This document shows positions 1 to 6,182 of a stretch of DNA of 9,556 nt, in pieces; position 1 is the first letter of the stretch, and the number at the start of each line of letters is the position of its first letter. The notes under the pieces are model-generated. The model was not told the origin of the DNA, made no database searches, and saw only the letters and a program-made list of their open reading frames with translations. The position numbers and the translations under genes were made by a program. The stretch covers positions 1 to 9,556 of the forward strand of contig JBIOJM010000375.1 of the NCBI GenBank assembly GCA_044450785.1, written 5' to 3'. The stretch is from JBIOJM01 sp044450785. GTDB lineage: Bacteria > Planctomycetota > Planctomycetia > Isosphaerales > Isosphaeraceae.

Positions 1-598
1 AAGTGGGAACTCAGGCAGGTTCCCAGGAGAGAAAGCACAAAAAGGTCGCGTAATCAATGGCATGGGCGCGATCACACCCGTTTGAAGGGGGCAGCGTCGA
101 CCAGAATCTGTCGACCCGGAAGGGCCTCGGAGACGAGCGGCGCGGGGGGGGACAGTTCGGGCCGGGCCGGGTTCCATGGGTCACCTCCTTGTTGCAGCCG
201 ATGATATGCTTGCCATCACCGGGCAAGTTCCAGCAAGGCTGTTACGGCTACGATAGGCGATGCGGCCTTTTGGTGAGAAGCCGGGTCTGACGGGGTGTCG
301 CCAACCAGAGATCGACAATCCCTTCCTCCACGACAAACCGTCGCCCGATCAGGCCTTCGCGGCGCTGGCCGCTGCTAACATTCTCGCGATTACCTCGAAC
401 AGTGCTGCCTGAAGGTGACCGGCGCGCAACCGTTGGAGATTCGTGGCCGATCTGTCCGACGGCGCAGGGCGGGCCACTCGATTGCACCGGGCCATTCTTG
501 AAGTAAGATAGACAGGATCGTGAGCCTGGATCGGTTCCAGGCTTCTTTCGGCGGTAGAAGATTCACTAGCAATCATACTCGCAAACAAGGAGATTCGC
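1..598. other. Intergenic region without a supported gene
   Basis: I see no convincing gene here. The short open frames on both strands lack a good ribosome binding site and a recognisable domain, and their composition looks like chance openness in GC-rich DNA. On the minus strand, two overlapping frames around 300-480 contain protein-like phrases (GRRFVVEEGIVDLWLA; ALFEVIARMLAAASAAKA). They could be an eroded gene broken by frameshifts, but I cannot name a family. Small inverted repeats are present: TGGGAAC/GTTCCCA at 4-10 and 19-25, and two GTCGAC palindromes at 96-101 and 110-115. The last ~100 nt form the leader of the gene that starts at 599. Confidence 0.5.
523..543. promoter_or_regulatory. 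8-5-8 inverted repeat in the leader of the 599 gene
   Basis: AGCCTGGA (523-530) and TCCAGGCT (536-543) are perfect reverse complements separated by the five bases TCGGT. The repeat ends 55 nt before the ATG at 599. This size and spacing suits either a dimeric repressor operator or a small leader hairpin. There is no T-tract after it, so it is not a good intrinsic terminator. Its regulatory role is inferred from position and symmetry only. Confidence 0.35.
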
Positions 599-898
599 AT
601 GAGAACGTCGAGTCCCAACGATCCGGGACGGCCGCGAACGCGACGCGAGGTGATCACGAGCACGGGTGGGGTCCTGGCCGCCTCGGCGCTCACCAACGTC
701 GCGGTTCCACTCGTCCATGCCGGCGAGAACAATACGATCAAGCTCGCCCTGGTCGGCTGCGGCGACCGGGGCACGGGTGCGGTCGGCGACGCATTCTCGA
801 CGATGGGAGGCGCGGTCCAGCTCTACGCCATGGCCGACCTGTTCGAGGACAGGCTTCAGTCCAGCTTGAAGACGCTCATCACCACCTTGGAAATCTGA
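599..898 (+). pseudogene. Truncated Gfo/Idh/MocA family oxidoreductase (N-terminal fragment with Tat signal)
   Basis: This frame of 99 codons begins at an ATG preceded by AAGGAG (587-592) with 6-nt spacing, a strong start. Residues 14-41 form a twin-arginine signal (TRREVITSTGG, then a hydrophobic stretch ending VPLVHA). Residues 47-62 (IKLALVGCGDRGTGAV) are a Rossmann NAD(P)-binding beta-alpha turn, followed by the second strand YAMADLFEDRLQSSL with the acidic D80 expected near the cofactor ribose. This is the N-terminus of the exported Gfo/Idh/MocA proteins that act on sugars or inositols. Members usually run 400 or more residues. Here similarity ends near residue 90 and a stop follows at 896-898, so half the nucleotide fold, the catalytic lysine motif and the whole substrate domain are absent. 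I therefore call it a relic, probably left by a deletion. The next gene starts 18 nt downstream, so the relic may still supply its promoter and leader. A functional short protein is unlikely. Confidence 0.75.
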
Positions 899-916
899 AC
901 CCCTCGAAAGGTCGTC

Positions 917-2458
917 ATGGAAAACCCAGGCGTGTCGGCGTCCAGTCGCCGGCAGTTTCTCAGAGCGGCATCACTCGCGGGGGCATCGCTGGCGACTGCC
1001 CCCGTGCCATCCTCTCGGGGACCCGAGACGGAGAAGCCCCCAGGCGCGGATCTCGACCACGGTTACAAGTACCGCATCGCCTTCGGCTGCTGGATCAACG
1101 ACATGCGCAGTGGGGCCCTGCCGCTCCAGCAGTGGCCGGCGCCCCATCTCGACGAGGTCACCGTTTCGAGCATCCTCGCGGCCATGGACGTGCAGAGCAG
1201 GGCAGGCTTCAATCTCATCGACGCCTGGGGACTCTTTGCCACCTACGGCTACCCGCCAGACGTCACCAGCGCATTTGCCGATGCCGGCCGCGGCTCCCAG
1301 GTGAAGCGGCTGATCGAGGCGGCCGCCCAGCGCGGCATGAAGTACCTGTTCGGAATGGGGCTCTTCAGTTGGGGCTATGACCAGATCATCCGCGCCGACC
1401 CCGCCGTGCGCGGCCGGACCAAGACCGGACAGCCGCTCGACCATGTGATGTGCGGGGCCACCGAAAAAGCGTGGAGCTACGTGGAGAAGATCCTCGACAC
1501 GGCCTTGTCGAACTTCGATTTCGGCGGTGTGCACCTCGAGTCCGCCGACCTCGGCTGGTGCGATTGCCCCGAATGCGGAGGCAAGTACGGCACCGTCGGC
1601 TACAACGTCCGGCTGAACGTCCGTGCCGCGGACTACATCAAGCGCAAGTGGCCGGAAAAGATCGTCACTTGCATCCCCATCAACTGGCTGGGCGGCTCGG
1701 GCCGGGCTCATTTCGATCGGGCCGAGCAGGACCAGATCATCGAGCTGAGCAAACATGTAGACTGCTTTATGGATCAGGGCTGGACCGGCACGTTCATCGC
1801 CGACGAAGAGCGCAAGGCGTTCATCCAAAAACTCCATTGTGATTATGGTACGTCGGGCGGTCTCTGGGTCTACCATTGCGGCCGCTGGGACCGCCTGTCC
1901 TATTTCCTTCCCTATCCGCGGCGGGCCGCGGCCGCGATCAGCCGCCACCACCACGACGGTGCCCGGGGTTGCATGTTCTACCAGGGGCCGGTGATCAACC
2001 CCGGCGTGGAAGTGAACATTGCCGTCGGCGGTCGGATTCTATTCGATACCAGGCGTGCCGCCGGGGATGCTCTGACGGAGGTGATCGAGCTCTATTACCG
2101 GCCTCGGAATTCCGCTTCACACAAGAAGCTGGTGGACGCCTTCCTCCGCGCCGAGGATGCATACTTCGGCCAGTGGGACCCCAAGAGGTTCGCCGCCCAG
2201 GGCCGCTCGATGCCGGGCGAATTGCACCTGACCGATCTGTTCGGTACGTCGCCCGGCCCAGCGCGTTTTCTCCTGGAGCCGTTCCTCAACGCCGAAGGAC
2301 GCCGGGAGTACAAGAAACGGCTGATCGCGATCCTCGAGGATCTCGCCGGCCTGGAGGGCAGCTTCGAGGACGCAGGGCGACTGGCGCGGATCGAGAAATC
2401 GATCACGGTGATGCTGACTGTTCTTGATTCGATCCGAGCGGCGAAGCAGGAAGCCTAG
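917..2458 (+). CDS. Tat-exported TIM-barrel glycoside-hydrolase-like protein of unknown specificity
   Basis: This is an intact gene of 513 codons. GAAAGG (906-911) lies 5 nt before the ATG. Residues 9-30 carry a textbook twin-arginine signal (SSRRQFLRAASLAGASLA), so the protein is probably exported folded to the periplasm or cell surface. The mature part reads like a TIM-barrel sugar hydrolase: AGFNLIDAWGLFATYGYPPD (96-115), a helix followed by the strand RGMKYLFGMGLFSWG (139-153), then FGGVHLESADLGWCDCPEC (202-220). The last motif has acidic residues E208 and D211 at a strand end and a CxCxxC cluster (C215, C217, C220). A similar Cys-rich motif occurs in DUF4838/GH20-like proteins, where it sits beside the barrel active site. 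Later segments (IVTCIPINW, CFMDQGWTG, LWVYHCGRWDRLSYFLPYP, MFYQGPVINPGVEVNIAVGG) suit further barrel strands, and residues ~380-513 are a helical tail. The reaction and substrate are not determined. It lies downstream of a truncated oxidoreductase and upstream of a URO-D-family gene on the same strand, which fits carbohydrate breakdown. Confidence 0.7.
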   Translation: MENPGVSASSRRQFLRAASLAGASLATAPVPSSRGPETEKPPGADLDHGYKYRIAFGCWINDMRSGALPLQQWPAPHLDEVTVSSILAAMDVQSRAGFNLIDAWGLFATYGYPPDVTSAFADAGRGSQVKRLIEAAAQRGMKYLFGMGLFSWGYDQIIRADPAVRGRTKTGQPLDHVMCGATEKAWSYVEKILDTALSNFDFGGVHLESADLGWCDCPECGGKYGTVGYNVRLNVRAADYIKRKWPEKIVTCIPINWLGGSGRAHFDRAEQDQIIELSKHVDCFMDQGWTGTFIADEERKAFIQKLHCDYGTSGGLWVYHCGRWDRLSYFLPYPRRAAAAISRHHHDGARGCMFYQGPVINPGVEVNIAVGGRILFDTRRAAGDALTEVIELYYRPRNSASHKKLVDAFLRAEDAYFGQWDPKRFAAQGRSMPGELHLTDLFGTSPGPARFLLEPFLNAEGRREYKKRLIAILEDLAGLEGSFEDAGRLARIEKSITVMLTVLDSIRAAKQEA

Positions 2459-2482
2459 CGCGGTTTGCCGACGATTCGCGGA

Positions 2483-2526
2483 AAAGGGGTCAGGAGCCGT
2501 TCCGTAAAACGGCTCCTGACCCCTTT
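2483..2526. repeat. REP-type palindrome (19-bp perfect stem, 6-nt loop)
   Basis: AAAGGGGTCAGGAGCCGTT (2483-2501) is perfectly complementary to AACGGCTCCTGACCCCTTT (2508-2526), with loop CCGTAA. It fills the middle of the 97-nt gap between two co-directional genes. Palindromes built on AAAGGGGTCAGGnnCC are, as I recall, widespread as dispersed REP elements mobilised by REP-associated (Y1/IS200-like) transposases in environmental bacteria including planctomycetes; no such transposase is present here. The hairpin could also attenuate or terminate transcription from 917-2458, but the right arm ends in CCCTTTCCC and not a T-run. The copy appears intact and therefore possibly recent. Confidence 0.75.
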
Positions 2527-2555
2527 CCCAGAGCTATCCACTTGGAGGTGCGTCG

Positions 2556-3788
2556 ATGACGTCCCGACAGCGTGTCTTGGCCTCCCTCGACCATTGCGAG
2601 CCGGACCGAATCCCGATTGACCTCTCCGGGCACCGGTCCTCCGGCATCGCGGCAATCGCATACCCAAAACTGCGCGAGTGCCTGGGCTTGCCCCCCAAGC
2701 CGATCCGGGTTTACGACCCGATCCAGCAACTGGCCATCGTCGACGAAGATGTCCTTGACCGTTTCGGTGTGGATACCATCGAGTTGGGCCGAGGATTTGC
2801 GCTTGCTGAGGCCGCGTGGGCCGATTGGACCTTGCCCGACGGTACCCCCTGCAAGATGCCCACCTGGGCCTTACCCGAACGCCGCCAGGGAGAATGGGTG
2901 TTCTGTTCCAGGGCGGGAACCGCCATTGGCAGGCTGCCCGACGGCGCACTTTTCTTCGAGCAGTGCCACTGGCCTTTCCTCGAGCACGGTGATCTCGGGC
3001 ACCTGGAGGACGCGTTCGCCGAAAGCATGTGGACGGCGTTGCGTTCGCCACCTGGCGCGCCCGGGATGGATGGCGAGGCCCTCTCGGCCGGGGCCAGGCG
3101 GCTGCGGGAGAGCACCGACCGCGCCATCATCGGTCTCTTCGGTGGCAATCTCCTGGAAACCGGCCAGTTTCTCTATCGCAACGACAATTTCCTGATGCTG
3201 CTCGCCGGAGAACGGGCGCGCGCTCATGCCTTCCTCGACCGGCTACTCGAGCACCACCTGGCCAACCTGGAGCGGTTCCTGGGTGCGGTTGGACCGTTCA
3301 TCGACATCATTCTCTTCGGCGATGATCTGGGCATGCAGACCGGTCCGCAGATCTCGCCGGCCATGTACCGCGAATTTTTCAAACCCCGGCACGCGTCCAT
3401 GTGGCTCCGCGCCAAGGAGCTGGCCGGTGTGAAAGTGATGCTTCACTGTTGTGGCGGGGTCCGTCCGTTGCTCCCTGACCTGATCGATGCCGGGCTCGAT
3501 GCCATCAACCCGGTGCAGATCTCCTGCCGCGGCATGGATGCCACGGAGCTGAAGCGGGATTTCGGCCGGGACATCACCTTCTGGGGGGGCGGCTGTGACA
3601 CCCAGCAGGTCCTTCCGGGTCACACCCCCGATCAGGTTCGATCTCATGTCCAGGGGCAAGTGAAGATTCTCTCTCCTGGCGGCGGATTCGTGTTCCAACA
3701 GGTCCACAACATCATGGCCGACGTTCCTGCCGAGAACATCGTGGCGATGCTCGATGCGGTGCGGGAAGCGTCCGGGCTCTCGTCTTAA
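2556..3788 (+). CDS. Uroporphyrinogen decarboxylase (URO-D)-family protein, corrinoid methyltransferase-like
   Basis: This gene has 410 codons, with GGAGG (2544-2548) 7 nt before the ATG. It belongs to the URO-D superfamily, which includes heme-pathway HemE and the MtaA/MtbA-type methylcobamide methyltransferases. Evidence includes the N-terminal CEPDRIPIDL (14-23), a central FGDDLGMQTGPQISPAMYRE (254-273), and the signature MLHCCGGVRPLLPDLIDAGL (295-314), equivalent to the H-x-C zinc-ligand motif (H297, C299) followed by DAINPVQ. HemE itself lacks H-x-C and is shorter, so a heme role is unlikely. The C-terminal Cys that completes the zinc site in MtaA/MtbA is not evident; its place seems to be taken by QQVHNIMADVPAEN (381-394), with H384. 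A further Cys sits in WGGGCDTQQVLP (C347). This variant is frequent in sugar-catabolism clusters of planctomycetes and related phyla, where methyl transfer from methylated sugars or aromatics has been suggested but is mostly untested. No corrinoid protein is encoded nearby. A cytoplasmic location is expected, as no signal peptide is seen. Confidence 0.85.
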   Translation: MTSRQRVLASLDHCEPDRIPIDLSGHRSSGIAAIAYPKLRECLGLPPKPIRVYDPIQQLAIVDEDVLDRFGVDTIELGRGFALAEAAWADWTLPDGTPCKMPTWALPERRQGEWVFCSRAGTAIGRLPDGALFFEQCHWPFLEHGDLGHLEDAFAESMWTALRSPPGAPGMDGEALSAGARRLRESTDRAIIGLFGGNLLETGQFLYRNDNFLMLLAGERARAHAFLDRLLEHHLANLERFLGAVGPFIDIILFGDDLGMQTGPQISPAMYREFFKPRHASMWLRAKELAGVKVMLHCCGGVRPLLPDLIDAGLDAINPVQISCRGMDATELKRDFGRDITFWGGGCDTQQVLPGHTPDQVRSHVQGQVKILSPGGGFVFQQVHNIMADVPAENIVAMLDAVREASGLSS

Positions 3789-3841
3789 CAAGACCCCGGG
3801 TCGTAGGCCTCCCGTTCAGCTCCGGCCTGACCAGGGACGCG

Positions 3842-4192
3842 ATGGATTCTTGGTACCACCCCGGATACCCCGTCCGCTGCGCCATCGACGCCGACACGTC
3901 GCGCCACATCGCGGCGGTGTTCTCCCAGGTCCGCGCCAATCCAGCCGGCGACCGGCCCCGCGTTACCGTGTTCGCCGATTACCTCGCCCTCGATGTCTTT
4001 AGCCAGAAAAACGCCTGCGTCATCCAGGCGGAGGCTTATGTAAGGAAACGCAACGGTTACGAACTTCTGATCGGTTTTTGCCCAACACGCTCGTGTGCGC
4101 CATACGTCCTCGACGTTTACCTCATAACCGTTAGCATTCAGCCCTTTATTCCCGAGTCGTCTCGCCCGTCCGCGGAGCGGACGCCGACCTGA
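3842..4192 (+). pseudogene. Possible gene fragment, terminase-like RNase H fold (uncertain)
   Basis: The frame of 116 codons starts at an ATG with no clear ribosome binding site and is open upstream into the previous gene. Only the first ~65 residues (to about 4036) look like real protein: a strand with two acidic residues (RCAIDADTSRHIAAVFSQV), then PRVTVFADYLALDVFSQKNA. This pattern resembles the start of an RNase H-fold nuclease domain as in phage terminase large subunits and their planctomycete chromosomal relatives; that match is from memory and is not certain. Beyond ~4036 the sequence loses this character, becomes less GC-rich, and the frame finally runs antisense over the end of the glycosyltransferase gene. 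I infer an eroded fragment whose C-terminal part is missing. It could also be chance coding. Confidence 0.35.
4052..4132. other. Convergent intergenic stretch with small inverted repeats
   Basis: AACGGTTA (4052-4059) and TAACCGTT (4125-4132) are 8-bp inverted copies, and a small hairpin ACACG-CT-CGTGT lies between them at 4085-4096. The stretch is visibly less GC-rich than the genes on either side and lies beyond the stop codon of the minus-strand glycosyltransferase. It may act as a weak transcription stop for that gene or may be the edge of an old insertion. Neither role can be shown from sequence alone. Confidence 0.25.
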
Positions 4193-5858
4193 TCGGGTCG
4201 CCCTCGCCGCGGTCCCGCGAACCGACTCCCTTCGGTACGAACTCGTAGAGGACGTAATGCTCGGTCCTCGGCAACGCCTTGGGCTCGGCCATGTCGACGA
4301 CGAGCATCCGGCACTCCCTCAAGCGATAGCCTTTCTTCATGGCTTCCAGCCAGGCTGCGACCGGGGCTTCGGCCGGATCGGAGAGCGGCAGAACGCATCG
4401 GAGGGGTCGATTCCCGGAGACGTTTCGCCACTGGGGTTTTCTCCCATGCCGTCGTTGCGGGGAGTAGATCATCTGGTTGCAGAGATAAACCGCCACGTTC
4501 AGGTTCGCCGAATTCCACTCACCCAGACCGAGGTCCCACCGCAGGCAGACCGGCTCGGCTCCTCGGCCGATTTCGGGCCAGAATCGGCGTGCGAACTGGC
4601 GAGCCCGCTGGGCGTGTACCGTACGGTAAGGATGGAATGACTCGGCGGCCAGCGGGACGAGCCCAACGCCCGCGAGAAAGAACAGGCCCGCGCGGACGGC
4701 TCGAAGCCGAAGCCGAGGATCGCGAATCATGGCGAAAAGAGCGGCTGACCCGAGCCCGGCAAGCAGGCAGATGCTCGGCACCAGGTATTGCATGACTCGC
4801 GCCGGTGAACCGTCCGCCACGCCGCCGTAGGGGTAGCGCCTGATCGCCGCGGCCGCGAGCGCCACGCCGAACGGAACCAGGCAGGTCAGGACGATCACCC
4901 TCTGCCGCCGGTACCATAACAGGGCCGCTCCCAGGGCGAACAGCAGCAAGGTCAGGCTGCTCGCTCCTCTCTCTCCCCCGCATGGATAGGCGAACATGCT
5001 CCCGGTGTGCACAGTAACGAGCCATCGAGCGAGCTTTATCGGGTCATCCAGCGGCGGGAATGCGGCCCCCCACTGGGCCTGCATGGCCGTCAGGGTGGCA
5101 GCAGCCTGGGCGCGGGTGAAGAAGGCATAGAGCGCGAGGAACATCCCGACCGTGCTCAGGAAGAATGTCGCGTAGGCGATCCAGACCTCCCGCCGCCGGG
5201 CCTTCGCGACCGCCGGCGCGAGCGCCAGCACGATGCCGCCGGCGACAAAGACCGCCGGATGCGAGAGTGAAACCGCAACGGGCGCAATCGCCGCGAGGCC
5301 CCACATCCAGCCGGCTCGGTTCGGTGTCCGCAACCAGTGAAGGGCTGCCGCCAGGAGTGCAAGCGACGCCAGCAGGTCCGATGCGTAGGGCTTGACATCA
5401 GCGGCGTGACGGATCGGGTGGTAGGACACCGCGAAGATCGCCACCGCCATGAGCAAGGGAAGGCCGCGCACGACACGGCCGGCCACATGGCGGAAGAGCA
5501 CGACGCCGGCCAGGGCACAGCCCAGCGGGAACAGCCGTAACGACCACTCGGAAAAGCCGAGCAGTTTGACAAACGTCAGCTCGGCCCAGAGGAACAGGAT
5601 CGGGCAGACCTGCCCGTAGTCGAGCGGCCGAAGCAGGTCGAGGTAGTCGCGGCGGATGAAGTTGACCGCAACGAAGGCCTCATCCCACCAGAGCGGGCAA
5701 TTCATCGAGTAACGGGCGATCCGAAGCAGCACACCCAGACCGACGAAGGCCCAGGTTGCCTGCTCCAGGCGCCGGGCTGCGAGATGTGTCTTGCCCCACA
5801 CCGGCGTCAAGCCGGCGGGCCGATGATCAACCTGGATTGACGACGATATCGCTGACAA
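4146..5858 (-). CDS. GT-C membrane glycosyltransferase (GT39/ArnT-like)
   Basis: This gene has 570 codons. It encodes a polytopic inner-membrane protein with about ten or eleven hydrophobic segments (roughly 32-49, 84-104, 112-123, 133-148, 158-175, 184-215, 225-247, 299-315, 320-338, 355-376 and 388-404). The first outer loop contains CPLWWDEAFVAVNFIRRDYL (54-73); the acidic pair D59-E60 matches the catalytic DE/DD motif of GT-C enzymes that transfer sugars from polyprenyl-phosphate donors. A second family-typical motif is HAADVKPYASDLLASLALLA (151-170). Residues ~410-545 form a soluble C-terminal domain on the far side of the membrane. Acceptor (protein, lipid or polysaccharide) is unknown. 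The likely start is TTG at 5858; a GGAG lies 12 nt upstream, rather far, so a nearby alternative start is possible. The last ~25 residues are charged and low in complexity, as if the original stop had been lost. It is transcribed divergently from the STAND gene and converges with the region after the URO-D gene. Confidence 0.8.
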   Translation of the reverse strand: MSAISSSIQVDHRPAGLTPVWGKTHLAARRLEQATWAFVGLGVLLRIARYSMNCPLWWDEAFVAVNFIRRDYLDLLRPLDYGQVCPILFLWAELTFVKLLGFSEWSLRLFPLGCALAGVVLFRHVAGRVVRGLPLLMAVAIFAVSYHPIRHAADVKPYASDLLASLALLAAALHWLRTPNRAGWMWGLAAIAPVAVSLSHPAVFVAGGIVLALAPAVAKARRREVWIAYATFFLSTVGMFLALYAFFTRAQAAATLTAMQAQWGAAFPPLDDPIKLARWLVTVHTGSMFAYPCGGERGASSLTLLLFALGAALLWYRRQRVIVLTCLVPFGVALAAAAIRRYPYGGVADGSPARVMQYLVPSICLLAGLGSAALFAMIRDPRLRLRAVRAGLFFLAGVGLVPLAAESFHPYRTVHAQRARQFARRFWPEIGRGAEPVCLRWDLGLGEWNSANLNVAVYLCNQMIYSPQRRHGRKPQWRNVSGNRPLRCVLPLSDPAEAPVAAWLEAMKKGYRLRECRMLVVDMAEPKALPRTEHYVLYEFVPKGVGSRDRGEGDPIRSASAPRTGETTRE

Positions 5859-5859
5859 T

Positions 5860-5883
5860 CGAATGCCGCGCTCCGAATGCCGC
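5860..5883. repeat. 10-bp direct repeat at the glycosyltransferase start
   Basis: CGAATGCCGC occurs at 5860-5869 and again at 5874-5883, separated by GCTC, a 14-bp period. The first copy lies directly against the probable TTG start of the minus-strand glycosyltransferase gene. It could be a tandem binding site for a regulator or simply a small local duplication. The period is not a multiple of the helical turn, which argues mildly against cooperative operator sites. Confidence 0.45.
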
Positions 5884-6087
5884 TTGACCTTGTCATGCGA
5901 CGGTGTCGAGCCACTGCGGCCCCATCACCTCGTTCATGACCCGGGGACGGGATGTTAGCCCGCCCTGCGACTTCGGGCAAGTTCAACTGAGGAACGAGGG
6001 GAGGATTTGGACTTTACTGTCTTGGGCGTTCGGGCCACCTTACGGGACACGCTTACGTCTTGGGCTGTGTTCTCTCTTTCCGCGCGG

Positions 6088-6147
6088 CGACGTCGACGCA
6101 ATGATGAGAAGGGAAGGGATTCGTTCCATCGTCGCGTCATGACGTCG
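6088..6147 (+). promoter_or_regulatory. Imperfect long inverted repeat just upstream of the STAND gene
   Basis: CGACGTCGACGCAATGATG (6088-6106) can pair with 6127-6147. CGACGTC pairs with GACGTCG (7 bp); a two-base AT bulge follows on the right arm; GACGC pairs with GCGTC (5 bp); then comes a weak three-base interval; and GATG pairs with CATC (4 bp). The 20-nt loop is purine-rich in its 5' half (AGAAGGGAAGGGA). The structure ends 17 nt before the TTG at 6165 and 35 nt before the ATG at 6183, so in the mRNA it could form a leader hairpin near the ribosome site. Regulation is inferred only. Confidence 0.3.
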
Positions 6148-6182
6148 TCTGTCCCAAGCCTTTCTTGAAACGGCTCGCGTCC

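Larger units (their letters stand above)
5859..6182. other. Divergent intergenic region between the glycosyltransferase and STAND genes
   Basis: These 324 nt should hold the promoters of both flanking genes. I do not see a convincing -35/-10 pair for either. A plus-strand frame at 5903-6142 (79 codons) has no recognisable domain or ribosome site and is not called. The region does contain a 10-bp direct repeat next to the glycosyltransferase start and a long imperfect inverted repeat close to the STAND start, both listed separately. Confidence 0.5.

Noticed and set aside
57..290. Plus-strand 77-codon frame near the window start
   Set aside because: No ribosome site, no recognisable motif, and a similar-sized open frame exists on the opposite strand.
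248..487. Minus-strand frame with protein-like phrase GRRFVVEEGIVDLWLA
   Set aside because: It might be part of an eroded gene, but no family is recognised and the overlapping frame offers an equally plausible phrase; kept only as a remark on the intergenic region.
482..509. Possible sigma-70 promoter (TTGCAC, 16 nt, TAAGAT)
   Set aside because: The -35 matches the consensus at only three of six positions, and such matches arise easily by chance.
520..1380. Plus-strand frame of 286 codons spanning two genes
   Set aside because: It runs out of frame across both the truncated oxidoreductase and the hydrolase-like gene, is Arg/Pro/Gly-rich, and has no ribosome site.
971..1954. Long minus-strand open frame (327 codons) opposite the hydrolase-like gene
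   Set aside because: It is antisense to a gene with a Tat signal, ribosome site and barrel motifs, shows no domain, and is the expected codon shadow of high-GC coding DNA.
2483..2526. Rho-independent terminator reading of the 19-bp palindrome
   Set aside because: There is no T-tract after the stem, and near-symmetric flanks on both sides fit a REP element better.
3799..3832. Hairpin just after the URO-D stop codon (GGTC-AGGCC / GGCCT-GACC)
   Set aside because: It needs a two-base bulge and a 14-nt loop and has no T-run; too weak to call a terminator.
5903..6142. Plus-strand 79-codon frame before the STAND gene
   Set aside because: No ribosome site or domain; it overlaps the inverted repeat and lies in the expected promoter region of two divergent genes.
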